A stretch of 55,173 bases of DNA, taken from assembly GCA_964649845.1 (NCBI GenBank), contig CAZYSS010000003.1, positions 1-55,173 of the forward strand, in the 5' to 3' direction. Origin of the DNA: RGIG3102 sp964649845. GTDB taxonomy: Bacteria > Bacillota > Clostridia > Oscillospirales > Ruminococcaceae. Position 1 is the first letter of the stretch. Each line of letters starts with the position of its first letter. Positions 25,648 through 34,429 of this stretch are shown here, piece by piece. The notes beneath the pieces were generated by a model that was given only the letters and a program-made list of their open reading frames with translations, searched no databases and was not told where the DNA came from. A program made the translations under genes and the position numbers.

Positions 25648-26289
25648 ATGAAAAGGATAGTGGCAGTGCTGACGTTGATGTGTATGATTTTCACCGGCTG
25701 CAGCAAGGAAGAGAAAATCACCCTGCCGCGGGTATACGATGACCTGGCTTTTGTGCCTGAAAGGGGGCGGAAAACGATAACAGAGGGCAAGTATTATCTG
25801 GATGTACTGGATTCCAGCACCGGCTATCTGGCACAGCAGTATTACGGGCTGGCCAGAGGGGAAAACGGCAACTATATAACCATAGACAACAATCTGGATG
25901 CACCGGGGTTGTATCTTGTGACAGAAACCGCTGCCAGTGATGTAAAGCGGCATCTGGACGCATTATTCACTCCGGCTCTGGCGTCAGAGCTGTGGAGCCT
26001 GTATTTCACAGAGTATAATGGCATGGCCGCTATTCTGGACCGGTCTGTGGGGCATGGTTTTTCTGACCATAGCTCTGTGTATACAGTAAACCGGATAGAC
26101 AGCCAGACCATAGAATACACCGAGGAAAGATACTACTTTTCCAGAAAGTATAATGAATCTGATGAAGACTATGCTCTGCGCAGGCAGAATCCGGACAACC
26201 GGGTATTTGTAAAAACCATAGATGTGGTGCTGCAGCGCAATATGCTGCAGTGGAAAATTGACAGCTACGATGGAGGCTACAGGAAATGA
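25648..26289 (+). CDS. Small lipoprotein of unknown function
   Basis: 213 residues from the ATG at 25648 (GGGAG upstream). Signal MKRIVAVLTLMCMIFTGC with lipobox Cys at 18, then a soluble domain (SKEEKITLPRVYDDLAFVPERGRKTITEGKYYLDVLDS, RHLDALFTPALASELWSLYF, YYFSRKYNESDEDYALRRQNPDNRVFVKTIDVVLQ). No family recognised. The stop overlaps the start of a 20-codon hydrophobic peptide (ATGA), so the two are translationally coupled. A possible promoter is TTGTTT-17-TAAGAT near 25563-25591. Confidence 0.65.
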   Translation: MKRIVAVLTLMCMIFTGCSKEEKITLPRVYDDLAFVPERGRKTITEGKYYLDVLDSSTGYLAQQYYGLARGENGNYITIDNNLDAPGLYLVTETAASDVKRHLDALFTPALASELWSLYFTEYNGMAAILDRSVGHGFSDHSSVYTVNRIDSQTIEYTEERYYFSRKYNESDEDYALRRQNPDNRVFVKTIDVVLQRNMLQWKIDSYDGGYRK

Positions 26290-26348
26290 AAAAAATTATA
26301 GGCCTTATAATATGTGCCCTGTTTATCCTGGCACTTATAAAAGGATAA
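26286..26348 (+). CDS. 20-residue hydrophobic micropeptide coupled to the lipoprotein gene
   Basis: ATG overlaps the lipoprotein TGA. GGAGG sits about nine bases upstream inside the lipoprotein gene. The peptide has two N-terminal lysines, a single membrane-spanning hydrophobic run (IIGLIICALFILALI) and a Lys-Gly end. Too short for usual gene callers. A membrane micropeptide modulating the upstream lipoprotein is possible; no homologue is known to me. Confidence 0.45.
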   Translation: MKKIIGLIICALFILALIKG

Positions 26349-26370
26349 AATACAATACAACTCCTTCCAC

Positions 26371-26420
26371 AGCAACAGAAAGAACAGGTAAATAAACTTG
26401 TTTTTTCTGTTGCTTTTTCT
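26371..26420 (+). terminator. Terminator after the lipoprotein-micropeptide pair
   Basis: AGCAACAGAAA (26371-26381) pairs with TTTTCTGTTGCT (26402-26413), with an imperfect upper stem, then TTTTCTTTTTT. Confidence 0.75.
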
Positions 26421-26436
26421 TTTTTAAAATAACTTT

Positions 26437-26498
26437 TTGACAAAATAACCAAAAAGTGTTATAATCAATCGTCTTTATGCCAAAAAGACGATTTTTTT
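26437..26498 (+). promoter_or_regulatory. Full-consensus promoter followed at once by a terminator-like hairpin
   Basis: TTGACA (26437-26442), 17 bases, TATAAT (26460-26465). A 10-base-pair stem (26467-26476 with 26484-26493) with T-run (to 26498) starts right after the -10. A second TTGACA (26497-26502) with TATTCA at 26521 may be the promoter that actually serves the downstream gene. The hairpin could insulate it or end very short RNAs. Confidence 0.6.
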
Positions 26499-26582
26499 GA
26501 CATCATTTTTTACCAAATTTTATTCAGAATTTATGGTAAAATGTACTCAGCTGAAAAGCTGAAAATATATAAAGGAGATTTT

Positions 26583-27632
26583 ATGAAAGAAAAAAAGAAG
26601 CTTTGGGACATTCTCAAAGAGAACAGAGCCCGAGTGATTTTTGTATCGCTTGCCCTGCTTATTTTGTGTGCTTCAACAACTGCTTTATTCTTTTTTACAA
26701 GTATCATCCGAGTATCAGACAATGAAGTGAACGATGTGGTAATGATTTCCACATTTTCAGAGGAAGAAAAAATACTGGAACTGGCCGATATGAAGCTGGC
26801 TGATACAGACAAAGTGCTGTACACCTCTTATGACGGCAATTACAGAAATATTACAATAAGACACGGCTTCAGCGTGCCGATTACCGTAGACGGCGGCACT
26901 GTGACAGCCACAATTACAGAGGGCAATGTTGCCAACTGTCTTGCAAATGCAGGCATTGTGCTGGGTGAGCACGATTATACCGTGCCAAGCCTGCATACAC
27001 AAATAAAAGAGGGGGACTCCATCAGGGTTTACCGCGTAAAATATGTGGATAACCAGTACGAAGAAACTGTTCCATATGAGACAACCTATAAAAAGAGCAG
27101 TCTTACTTACCGTTTTCCTAAAAAGCAGTACACCCTGAGAGAAGGATCTGTGGGCAAAAATCTGGTAACATACCGTGAAAGATATGTAGATGGTGAACTG
27201 GACCTGGCTCTGGTAAGCAAAGTGGAGGTTGTTAAAAAGCCTGTAAACAAGCTGGTGCTGACCTATGGTGCAGGCGTGCCTGTATCATCACTGTCTGCAC
27301 CTGCAGGTGTATCAATGGTAAACGGCGTACCTACCGGTTACAGCCGCGTGATAAACACATCTGCCACAGGTTATTATTCTGCCAGTGGTAAAGGTGCATC
27401 CGGTCTGGGCCTGTATTATGGCACAGTAGCTGTAAATCCTAATATCATTCCATACGGCACAAAAATGTATATTGCCAGCCCTGACGGCAAATTTGTTTAT
27501 GGCTGGGCAATTGCAACAGATACAGGTACAGCTTTGATGGATGGTACTGTAGGCGTTGACCTTTTCTACGAAACATACCTGGAAAGCAGTCTGAACTGGA
27601 AAAACAATGTAAATATTTATATTTACGGATAA
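26583..27632 (+). CDS. YabE-like secreted cell-wall protein (DUF348-G5-3D)
   Basis: 349 residues from the ATG at 26583 (AAAGGAGA). N-terminal membrane anchor (~18-42, VIFVSLALLILCASTTALFFF), DUF348 ubiquitin-like domain (~85-130, NITIRHGFSVPITVDGGTVTATITEGNVANCL), G5 domain (~145-225, YEETVPYETTYK), and a C-terminal 3D (double-psi barrel) lytic domain (~255-348: SATGYYS, GTVAVNPNIIPYGTKMYI, ATDTGTALMDGTVGVDLF with the three Asp). Homologues (YabE, Rpf-like/Sps) remodel peptidoglycan. Confidence 0.9.
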   Translation: MKEKKKLWDILKENRARVIFVSLALLILCASTTALFFFTSIIRVSDNEVNDVVMISTFSEEEKILELADMKLADTDKVLYTSYDGNYRNITIRHGFSVPITVDGGTVTATITEGNVANCLANAGIVLGEHDYTVPSLHTQIKEGDSIRVYRVKYVDNQYEETVPYETTYKKSSLTYRFPKKQYTLREGSVGKNLVTYRERYVDGELDLALVSKVEVVKKPVNKLVLTYGAGVPVSSLSAPAGVSMVNGVPTGYSRVINTSATGYYSASGKGASGLGLYYGTVAVNPNIIPYGTKMYIASPDGKFVYGWAIATDTGTALMDGTVGVDLFYETYLESSLNWKNNVNIYIYG

Positions 27633-27637
27633 AGCAG

Positions 27638-27669
27638 AAAGAGAGTAGTGCAGGCTACTCTCTTTTTTT
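27638..27669. terminator. Bidirectional terminator between the 3D protein and terminase genes
   Basis: AAAGAGAGTAG (27638-27648) pairs with CTACTCTCTTT (27655-27665), then TTTT; A-run on the left also serves the minus strand. Confidence 0.8.
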
Positions 27670-27680
27670 GCTATGTTTTG

Positions 27681-28991
27681 TCACAGCACCGTCATATCAA
27701 AAAAATCTTCTGCATAGCTGATTGCCTCTGTCTCCTGTTTTTCAGGCGGGTTGCAGTGCATTACACAGAAATAACGCAGAGCATCTGGACCATGAGTGTA
27801 TTCATGGGGCGTGGATGACACATCATTTACATTGCGGCTGTCGTGTGCAAGTGCAGGCAATGTACGGATAAGGTTTGTGCAGTTTGAAAATATTTTCAGT
27901 CTGGATGACCTGCTGTCAAACTCATCCCCCGCTATGTGCAGATATTCCTTTACGGCATACCATCCCAGCTGGCGGTCGTTGACAGATTTTGTCAGTAGCA
28001 GTCCCTGTTGCGCAAAAACAGCAGCCACGCTCTGCCCGGAATCCTGCCTGCGGTTCCACAGGTCTGGCGGTGCATAAAACGCCTGCAGCGGATGCAGCAT
28101 ACATTTTTTTATCAGCCGTGCCGCCGCACTGATAATCAGGTTGGGCTGATATATTTCATTGTACACATATGCGTTGCCTACATCATCCACAGCTATAAAA
28201 TACACTGCCAGCATATCCAGACCATAGTCCATCGCCCCATAGCGTTTCCAGTGGGGTGGTATTTCAAAGGGGCGCACAACGTGTATGTCTCTGTCCCACT
28301 CATCAAAATACTGGCCATCAAAAATATCCCATTGTCCATAAAGCAGCGCTTTCCTGTCTTTTTCTGACAGATTTTCCAGCCTTTTCAGATAGCTTCTGTC
28401 CTTTGACATAAGAAAGGTATTGTCGCTTGCAAGGGATGGGATAAATATTCTTTTGCTGCCGTTTATTTCATGTTCGGTATTGGGCGAGGCTGTGTCAATA
28501 AATCTTTCCTTTACCCATTTGTGACCGATACCGCCGGGGTTAGTGGTACTTTTCATCTGTTTCGGGTAACCGTTCACCCCACGGAGACGGCTGATAAGGT
28601 AAATATACATATCTCTGGTGAAGTGGGTAAGTTCGTCAAAACGGATAACATCAAACTCTGACGACTGGTAGCGGTATACATCGTTTTCGTTGTCACAGTA
28701 GCCGAAATCTATAATGCTGCCGTTTGAGAAAGTGCCGGTATGTGTTGACGCAGTGTATCTGTAAATATCTTTGGGGTACACCGTCAGACAGGTGCGTATA
28801 ATGCTTTTGTCCAGTTCCGGATAAGTGCGGCGCAGTATAAGCTGCCTGGAGCCGGGGTAGGTCACTGCATACAGCAGTGCATCTATAATCTGGGCATAGC
28901 TTTTGCCTCCACCTGCTGCACCACCAAACAGCACCTCGTCTGCAGTGGCATCTATAAACTGTTTCTGTTTGGGTGTAATGGATATTTCCAT
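27681..28991 (-). CDS. terL: Phage terminase large subunit
   Basis: 436 residues. ATPase motor: Walker A GGAAGGGKS (23-31), SRQLILRRTYPELDKSI, Walker B FDVIRFDELTHF, coupling motif STTNPGG. RNase-H-like nuclease at ~245-420: AMDYGLD (first Asp), APPDLWNRRQDSG (second), THGPDALRYF (third). All catalytic acids are present, so it should be active. It packages phage DNA using ATP. Co-transcribed with a small upstream gene. No portal, capsid, tail or lysis gene is near, so the pair is isolated between housekeeping genes. Confidence 0.9.
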   Translation of the reverse strand: MEISITPKQKQFIDATADEVLFGGAAGGGKSYAQIIDALLYAVTYPGSRQLILRRTYPELDKSIIRTCLTVYPKDIYRYTASTHTGTFSNGSIIDFGYCDNENDVYRYQSSEFDVIRFDELTHFTRDMYIYLISRLRGVNGYPKQMKSTTNPGGIGHKWVKERFIDTASPNTEHEINGSKRIFIPSLASDNTFLMSKDRSYLKRLENLSEKDRKALLYGQWDIFDGQYFDEWDRDIHVVRPFEIPPHWKRYGAMDYGLDMLAVYFIAVDDVGNAYVYNEIYQPNLIISAAARLIKKCMLHPLQAFYAPPDLWNRRQDSGQSVAAVFAQQGLLLTKSVNDRQLGWYAVKEYLHIAGDEFDSRSSRLKIFSNCTNLIRTLPALAHDSRNVNDVSSTPHEYTHGPDALRYFCVMHCNPPEKQETEAISYAEDFFDMTVL

Positions 28992-29248
28992 CAGTCAACC
29001 ACCCTTACTGTAATAGACATGCCTGCAGCTGAGTCTGTACCGCTGTCTTTGAGGCAGATTTCATTGATATATTTTATGGCGCTGATATCACCTTTTACCG
29101 CTTTTGTAGCAAGTGACAGACACATTGCGTTTATCCAGGTGCAGCGTCCCTCGGCTGGCAGAAAATCCAGACCTGCGCGGGTTTCACTGTCTACAGGGCT
29201 TTTCAGCAGTTTTTTCAGTTTTCTTTCAAAATCAAGACTTTTTTCCAT
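28991..29248 (-). CDS. terS: Probable terminase small subunit
   Basis: 85 residues, stop overlapping the first base of terL's start. Mostly helical: LDFERKLKKLLKSP, then CTWINAMCLSLATKAVKGDISAIKYINEI, a pattern seen in small proteins next to TerL in Clostridia (NAM...A-x-K-A-x-x-G-D-x-x-A-x-x-x-x-x-E). Normally the DNA-recognition subunit that loads TerL at pac/cos. Shorter than most TerS and lacking an obvious helix-turn-helix. AAAGGAG precedes the ATG. Assigned largely by position. Confidence 0.55.
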   Translation of the reverse strand: MEKSLDFERKLKKLLKSPVDSETRAGLDFLPAEGRCTWINAMCLSLATKAVKGDISAIKYINEICLKDSGTDSAAGMSITVRVVD

Positions 29249-29274
29249 ATTATTTCTCCTTTCCCCACAGTTTT

Positions 29275-29303
29275 ATTATAAAAGGTGAAAAGTAAGGTTT
29301 CAT
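29275..29303 (-). promoter_or_regulatory. Promoter of the terminase pair
   Basis: Minus strand ATGAAA (29298-29303), 17 bases, TATAAT (29275-29280). A housekeeping-type promoter rather than a late-phage element. Confidence 0.5.
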
Positions 29304-29385
29304 CCCCTGTTTTTCCCGTTTTTGTCCCCTGTAACGTGTTGCATTTTATACAAACAATCGGTTTCAATTCCGTAAATTAAGTTGA

Positions 29386-29414
29386 TTGACAGTTTGCCAC
29401 CGGGATGCTACCAT
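29386..29414 (+). promoter_or_regulatory. Promoter of the C-S lyase fusion gene
   Basis: TTGACA (29386-29391), 17 bases, TACCAT (29409-29414); AAGGAGG stands before the ATG at 29455. Confidence 0.55.
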
Positions 29415-29454
29415 AAAATCAAGAAATATATAACTGTACATAAGGAGGCCGATT

Positions 29455-31251
29455 ATGAAGTACGATTTTACATCTGTGCCTGACAGACGCGGACAGGGTT
29501 CAAGCAAATGGGATGCATTTATTGACAGCCGGCCTGACAGAGTGCCGCTGTCCACTGCAGATATGGAATTTTACACCGCACCGCCTATAGTGGACGCCAT
29601 AGTAAAGGCGGCACAGAATCAGGTTCTGGGTTACACACATGCCACACCGGAGTTTTATGACGCAGTGATAAGCTGGATGAAGCGCAGACACAACTTTGAC
29701 GTGAAAAAGGAATGGATCGTGAACACTCCTGGTGTGGTTGATGCGCTGGGTATGCTGATAGAGGCAGCCACAAAACCGGGAGAAGGAGTAATAGTGCTGA
29801 CTCCTGTGTACTATCCTTTTGACCTTTCGGTTATTGCAAAAACCAGACATATAATATACAGCCAGCTGAAGATTGCAGGCAACCAGTACGAGATAGATTT
29901 TGCAGACCTGGAAGAAAAGGCAAAGCGAAAAAACGTAACAGCCATATTGTTCTGTAATCCTCACAACCCTGTGGGCAGGGTATGGACCAGGGCAGAACTG
30001 GAAAAAGTGGCCAGAATATGCTGTGACAACGGGGTATTCATAATAGATGACGAAATACATCATGACCTGATAATGCCAGGCTATAAGCACGTGGTAATGA
30101 GCACAGTAGGGCCATGGGTTATGAACAATATTGCAGTATGCACCGCACCGAGCAAAACATTCAATCTGGCCGGACTGCAGTGTTCCAACATAATTATTCC
30201 AAACGAAAAAATACGTGTAAAAGCGGGGTTGCTTCAGCTTATGGCAATGCAGACACATTTAAATGTATTTTCCTATACAGCCTGCACCACTGCATACAAC
30301 CAATGCGAGGACTGGCTGGAAGAACTGCTGGAAGTTATACATGGGAACGTAAAATATGTGGAAGAATTTATGGCACGGAATTTCCCTGAGATAAAGGTAT
30401 TCCCTCTGCAGGGTACATATCTGCAGTGGTGGGACCTGCGCGGTCTGGGTATGACACATGTGGAACAGAAAGATATGCTGGAAAAAGCAGGCATCTATCT
30501 GGACAATGGTGAAATGTTCGGTCCGGCAGGCAGAGGTTTCCAGAGAATCAATCTGGCCTGTGCCCGAACAACCCTTGAAGCTACCATGGAACGCTTCAGA
30601 GAAGCACTGAACGCCGTAAAAGAGCAGTGGCGCACAGAGGGCAAACCATATCACAAAACACTGACTGTAGGAGAAAAAGCAGATGGTTTTGTGTACAGAA
30701 CCATCCATAATGAACGCATTAATCTTGCTCATACAATCAGGAAGAACACTCTGCTGGTATTTTCTGATTTCTATGACGGAGATATGTGCAAAGCCACAAT
30801 TGCAATGCTGACAGCCACACGGCCTTCACTGAAAGCGATAGGATGTGACATAAAGCTGATTACCCTGTCTGATGCTGCCACAGTTAAAAAAGCCGGCAAA
30901 AAGCACCCGTTTGAAGTTATTCCGGACCCACAGGCTATACTGTATGACAGATACAATGTATTTGAGGCAGACGGTATGGCCGGTATGATAGCCGGCGACA
31001 AACTGGTGGAACTGGCTGCAGGAAAGGAAATCAAAAAACTGCTTGGAATGGATATGATAGCATCGATGGCCGGCCCGTATATGGCAGGCAGCCAGCCTAA
31101 AAACCCACAGGAAATTGCACAGAAAATCCGCAGCAGCCAGCTGAATGCTTTTATAGGTGTAAACTCTGATATGAAAGTTATATACAGCCATTATTTCCGT
31201 TCACTGACAGACTTCCCTAAAGTGACAGAACTGCTGAAAGCTATGAAATAA
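29455..31251 (+). CDS. MalY/PatB-type PLP C-S lyase fused to a peroxiredoxin-like domain
   Basis: 598 residues, versus ~390 for MalY/PatB. Residues 1-~395 are a fold-type I PLP enzyme: VPLSTADMEFYTAPPI, VNTPGVVDALG, FCNPHNPVGRVW, DDEIHHDLI, and Schiff-base Lys234 in SKTFNLAG; GRGFQRINLACA ends the domain. Such enzymes cleave cystathionine or cysteine to sulfide, pyruvate and ammonia. Residues ~410-598 are an extra domain: LLVFSDFYDGDMCKATIAML, LKAIGCDIKLITLSDA, VIPDPQAILYDRYNV, laid out like a peroxiredoxin-like/thioredoxin fold with one Cys (Cys445) at the active-site helix. Single gene with its own promoter and terminator. Confidence 0.82.
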   Translation: MKYDFTSVPDRRGQGSSKWDAFIDSRPDRVPLSTADMEFYTAPPIVDAIVKAAQNQVLGYTHATPEFYDAVISWMKRRHNFDVKKEWIVNTPGVVDALGMLIEAATKPGEGVIVLTPVYYPFDLSVIAKTRHIIYSQLKIAGNQYEIDFADLEEKAKRKNVTAILFCNPHNPVGRVWTRAELEKVARICCDNGVFIIDDEIHHDLIMPGYKHVVMSTVGPWVMNNIAVCTAPSKTFNLAGLQCSNIIIPNEKIRVKAGLLQLMAMQTHLNVFSYTACTTAYNQCEDWLEELLEVIHGNVKYVEEFMARNFPEIKVFPLQGTYLQWWDLRGLGMTHVEQKDMLEKAGIYLDNGEMFGPAGRGFQRINLACARTTLEATMERFREALNAVKEQWRTEGKPYHKTLTVGEKADGFVYRTIHNERINLAHTIRKNTLLVFSDFYDGDMCKATIAMLTATRPSLKAIGCDIKLITLSDAATVKKAGKKHPFEVIPDPQAILYDRYNVFEADGMAGMIAGDKLVELAAGKEIKKLLGMDMIASMAGPYMAGSQPKNPQEIAQKIRSSQLNAFIGVNSDMKVIYSHYFRSLTDFPKVTELLKAMK

Positions 31252-31262
31252 AGCACAACAAA

Positions 31263-31304
31263 AATATTGCTCTGCAGAAAACTGCAGAGCAATATTTATT
31301 TTTA
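31263..31304 (+). terminator. Terminator of the C-S lyase fusion gene
   Basis: 15-base-pair perfect stem (31263-31277 with 31282-31296), 4-base loop, then TTATTTTTAT. Confidence 0.85.
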
Positions 31305-31356
31305 TAATATAAAACGTCACCGATAATACAGATTGCATACAATAAACCTGTATTAT

Positions 31357-33015
31357 TTATTCAATTGGCAGTTTTACAACAAACTGTGTGCCTTTGCCAG
31401 GCTCTGATTTCACATCTATCTGGCCATCATGGGCTATCACGATATGCTTTACAATTGAAAGGCCCAGACCTGTGGAGGAAATCTTTTTGTTTCGGGATTT
31501 GTCCACCACGTAAAAACGCTCAAAAATCTTATCCTGATATTCTTTGGAAATACCGATACCCGTGTCTTTTACCTCCAGCACAGCATAGTTGCCGTCTTTG
31601 TAAAGGAATATATCCACCGTGCCGTTTTCCTTGTTGTATTTGATGGCGTTTGATATAAGGTTGTGCGTCAGCTGATACATCTGGCCTTCGTCCGCCAGTA
31701 TCTGTATTTTTTCCAGCTGTGAACTGATAGTAATGTTCAGGTTTTCGGCAGACGGTCTTTCCTGTGCGATTGCACTGCCCACAATCTCGTCCAGCTGCAG
31801 CGGTATTTTATTGAAACCGTAGCCTGTTTCCAGGTTGGAAATGCGGATAATGTCATTTATCATTTCCATAAGTGTTTCTGCATTTTTTTCAATAACAGCA
31901 ACAAAATTTTTTACATCTTCAGGGCGTGCAATATCGTTTGTAATAAGCTGACTATATCCCAGAATGCTGGTAAGCGGTGTTTTCAGTTCGTGGGTAACAT
32001 TATCTGTAAACTGACGGCGGCTGTTTTCATTTTCAATCTGCTGGGTAATGTCCAGAATAAACAACATTGCCCCCACATCTCCTGCATAAATGTTCTGGCT
32101 GACAATACCCTGATACCAGCGGCCTTTCCAGTTGAACACAGTGTGTACAACCTCCCCTTTCATCGCATCGTCCATCGCCTGTTGCAGTTCAGGTATGCGC
32201 ACCACCTTTGTAAAATTGGTGTCATAATAGGTCAGGTCAAGTATATCCCTTGCTTCCCTGTTGGTCTGAACGATACGCTTTTTGCTGTCACACACCAGAA
32301 TACCTTCTTTGATATTCATAAATATGCTCTGCAGCTTGCTTTTTTCATCTGTAAGGGTCTGCAGTTGCCGTTTGATAATATCATTCTGGCTTTTGATTTT
32401 GGTTACAAAGTGGGACAGTTCATCATATATTTCTCCTTCACCTTTGTCTATATCATACTTTTCTATTGTTTCTACAATACGGTTGGTGGTGAATGCGGAA
32501 AAAATAAGGGTAATAAGAATAAACACCAGCATAAATATCCACAACACAGGACCTTTGCCGATAACCGCATCAGCGGCCAGTGTAGCAGACATAACGCCCA
32601 CGCGTATCACACCCATATCGCCTACACGGGCCGCACAGTAATACGTGATACGGCCTGTAGTGCTGGACATACGCTGCCCTACATATATGCCATTTTCCTT
32701 AGCCTGCATAATCTCTTCGCGGTCAGCATGACTTTCCAGGTCTGCCACGTCATAGTCAGAGTCGTACACAACATCACCTGACGGTGCCACAAATGTGATA
32801 CGACCATAAATTTCGCTTTTGATTTTTTCCAGAGTGACAACAGGCTCTTCTTTGGATGTTTCCAGAATATGTACCAGCAGCATTGTCTGTGAGTAAGCCT
32901 GCTGTTCCATAGTTTCCTGCATATTCTGTGAAAAAACCGTAACGCAGGTAAATACAGACAGGATTACCGCCAGAATACAGCTGAACATAGTATTTTTCAA
33001 TATTCTGCTTTGCAT
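31357..33015 (-). CDS. phoR: Phosphate-type sensor histidine kinase
   Basis: 552 residues: membrane helix (~10-30), extracytoplasmic domain (~31-155), second helix (~158-178), HAMP-like linker, PAS domain (~235-330; LQSIFMNIKEGILVCDSKKRIVQTN), HisKA with phospho-acceptor His342 in NVTHELKTPLTS, and HATPase_c (LISNAIKYNKENG; VKDTGIGISKEYQDKIFERFY; GLGLSIVKHI). Lies 14 bases after phoP and last in the pst-pho cluster, so it most likely senses phosphate status through PstSCAB-PhoU. Confidence 0.9.
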   Translation of the reverse strand: MQSRILKNTMFSCILAVILSVFTCVTVFSQNMQETMEQQAYSQTMLLVHILETSKEEPVVTLEKIKSEIYGRITFVAPSGDVVYDSDYDVADLESHADREEIMQAKENGIYVGQRMSSTTGRITYYCAARVGDMGVIRVGVMSATLAADAVIGKGPVLWIFMLVFILITLIFSAFTTNRIVETIEKYDIDKGEGEIYDELSHFVTKIKSQNDIIKRQLQTLTDEKSKLQSIFMNIKEGILVCDSKKRIVQTNREARDILDLTYYDTNFTKVVRIPELQQAMDDAMKGEVVHTVFNWKGRWYQGIVSQNIYAGDVGAMLFILDITQQIENENSRRQFTDNVTHELKTPLTSILGYSQLITNDIARPEDVKNFVAVIEKNAETLMEMINDIIRISNLETGYGFNKIPLQLDEIVGSAIAQERPSAENLNITISSQLEKIQILADEGQMYQLTHNLISNAIKYNKENGTVDIFLYKDGNYAVLEVKDTGIGISKEYQDKIFERFYVVDKSRNKKISSTGLGLSIVKHIVIAHDGQIDVKSEPGKGTQFVVKLPIE

Positions 33016-33029
33016 TTTGTGTCCTCTGT

Positions 33030-33698
33030 CTATTCAGCTTTATAGCCTACACCGCGCACAGTTTTGATAATATCTCCGCCTGATTCCAGCTTCTGGCGCA
33101 GGGTTTTGATATGCATATCTATAGTGCGGCTTTCCCCCACATAGCTGTCTCCCCACACTCTGTCCATAAGCTGTTTGCGGGTAAACACCTGCCCCTGGTT
33201 GCTTACCATCAGGTGCAGCAGATTGTATTCTTTCAATGTAAGTTCTATGGTTGTGCCGCCCACTTCAACCCTGTGCCGTGACGGAACAAGCTTTACATTG
33301 CCACACACAATAAGGTCTTCTTCCTGCTTTGGTGCACTGCGTCGCAGCACGGCGCGCACACGGCTGATAAGTTCCATTACGCCAAAAGGCTTTGGCACAT
33401 AGTCATCGGCACCCATATCCAGAGCGCGTACTTTATCTATTTCAGCTGTTTTTGCTGTGAGCATAATCACAGGCAAATTTCGTGTGGATGGGGTTTCTCT
33501 CAGCTGTTGCAGTATTTCCATACCGTCCATATCCGGCAGCATAACATCCAGTACAAGCAGGTCCGGTCTTTCTTTTTTTAATGCCCGGTCAAACTCTGCA
33601 TAGGTGGTAAAACCTCTGGCTTCATAACCGGAGGACTCCATGGCGTACACCACCAGATTGTTGATATTCATATCATCTTCAATACACCATATTTTCAT
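33030..33698 (-). CDS. phoP: PhoP/PhoB-type response regulator
   Basis: 222 residues from the ATG at 33698 (GAGGTGA). Receiver domain with acidic pocket EDD (7-9), phosphorylated Asp51 in VLDVMLPDMDG, Thr and Lys switch residues (MLTAKTAEID, DYVPKPFG). C-terminal OmpR-type winged helix (~125-222; ELTLKEYNLLHLMVSNQGQVFTRKQLMDRVWGD...HIKTLRQKLE). Expected to bind the Pho box at 37932-37982 upstream of pstS and activate the whole cluster. Confidence 0.9.
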   Translation of the reverse strand: MKIWCIEDDMNINNLVVYAMESSGYEARGFTTYAEFDRALKKERPDLLVLDVMLPDMDGMEILQQLRETPSTRNLPVIMLTAKTAEIDKVRALDMGADDYVPKPFGVMELISRVRAVLRRSAPKQEEDLIVCGNVKLVPSRHRVEVGGTTIELTLKEYNLLHLMVSNQGQVFTRKQLMDRVWGDSYVGESRTIDMHIKTLRQKLESGGDIIKTVRGVGYKAE

Positions 33699-33783
33699 AG
33701 GGTCACCTCGTCGATTTACAGTATATGCTGTTCTGATATTCTTATTATACATATTTATTTACCGCCTTGCAATTTAAAATAAT

Positions 33784-34428
33784 TTAAATTTTGTGTCTGC
33801 CTGTAATTGAATATATTACCCACTCGGCAATATTTGTGGCGTGGTCACCTATTCTTTCAAAATATTTTGCCACACTCAACAGGTCTACCTGTGCATTTAC
33901 ATCACTATTGTCGTTGCGTATTTCTTCAATCAGCCGGGAACGGGTTTTATCATACATTTCATCGATAACATCGTCATATGAAATAACCTTTTCAGCCAAA
34001 GCCATATCGTTTTTCACAAAAGCATCCACCACATCGTGAACCATTTTGATTGTAGCTGTAGCCATACGGGAAATATCACTGTCTGCCGCAATTCTGATTG
34101 TATGGGGAGCAGAAATAAGTATTTCGCCGATGTCTCTGGCCTGGTCACCTATTCTTTCCATATCTGTAATCATTTTAAGTGCAGCAGACACAGTGCGCAG
34201 GTCTTTTGCCACCGGTTGCTGAAGCAGAAGTATGCGCAGGCACATAGATTCTATTTCGTGTTCCATTCCGTCTATTTCTGAATCGTATTCAATTGCTTTT
34301 TCTGCTTTGGAAATATCCTGTGTAATAAGTGCAGTTGCTGCACAGTCAATAGCACATTCTATATATGTAGCCATCTGTGTAAGCTGATTCTGGAGAACTT
34401 CCAGCTGTTTGTCAAAATTGCTTCTCAT
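33784..34428 (-). CDS. phoU: Phosphate-signalling protein PhoU
   Basis: 214 residues from the ATG at 34428, one base after the pstB stop, with AGGGAGA inside pstB. Two PhoU three-helix repeats: MRSNFDKQLEVLQNQLTQMATYIECAI...DSEIDGMEHEIESMCLRILLLQQPVAKDLRTVSAALKMITDMERIGDQARDI and the repeat ending KYFERIGDHATNIAEWVIY. The metal-binding E/D-x-x-x-D motifs (ERIGDQ, ERIGDH) are intact. Links transporter state to PhoR. Confidence 0.95.
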   Translation of the reverse strand: MRSNFDKQLEVLQNQLTQMATYIECAIDCAATALITQDISKAEKAIEYDSEIDGMEHEIESMCLRILLLQQPVAKDLRTVSAALKMITDMERIGDQARDIGEILISAPHTIRIAADSDISRMATATIKMVHDVVDAFVKNDMALAEKVISYDDVIDEMYDKTRSRLIEEIRNDNSDVNAQVDLLSVAKYFERIGDHATNIAEWVIYSITGRHKI

Positions 34429-34429
34429 A

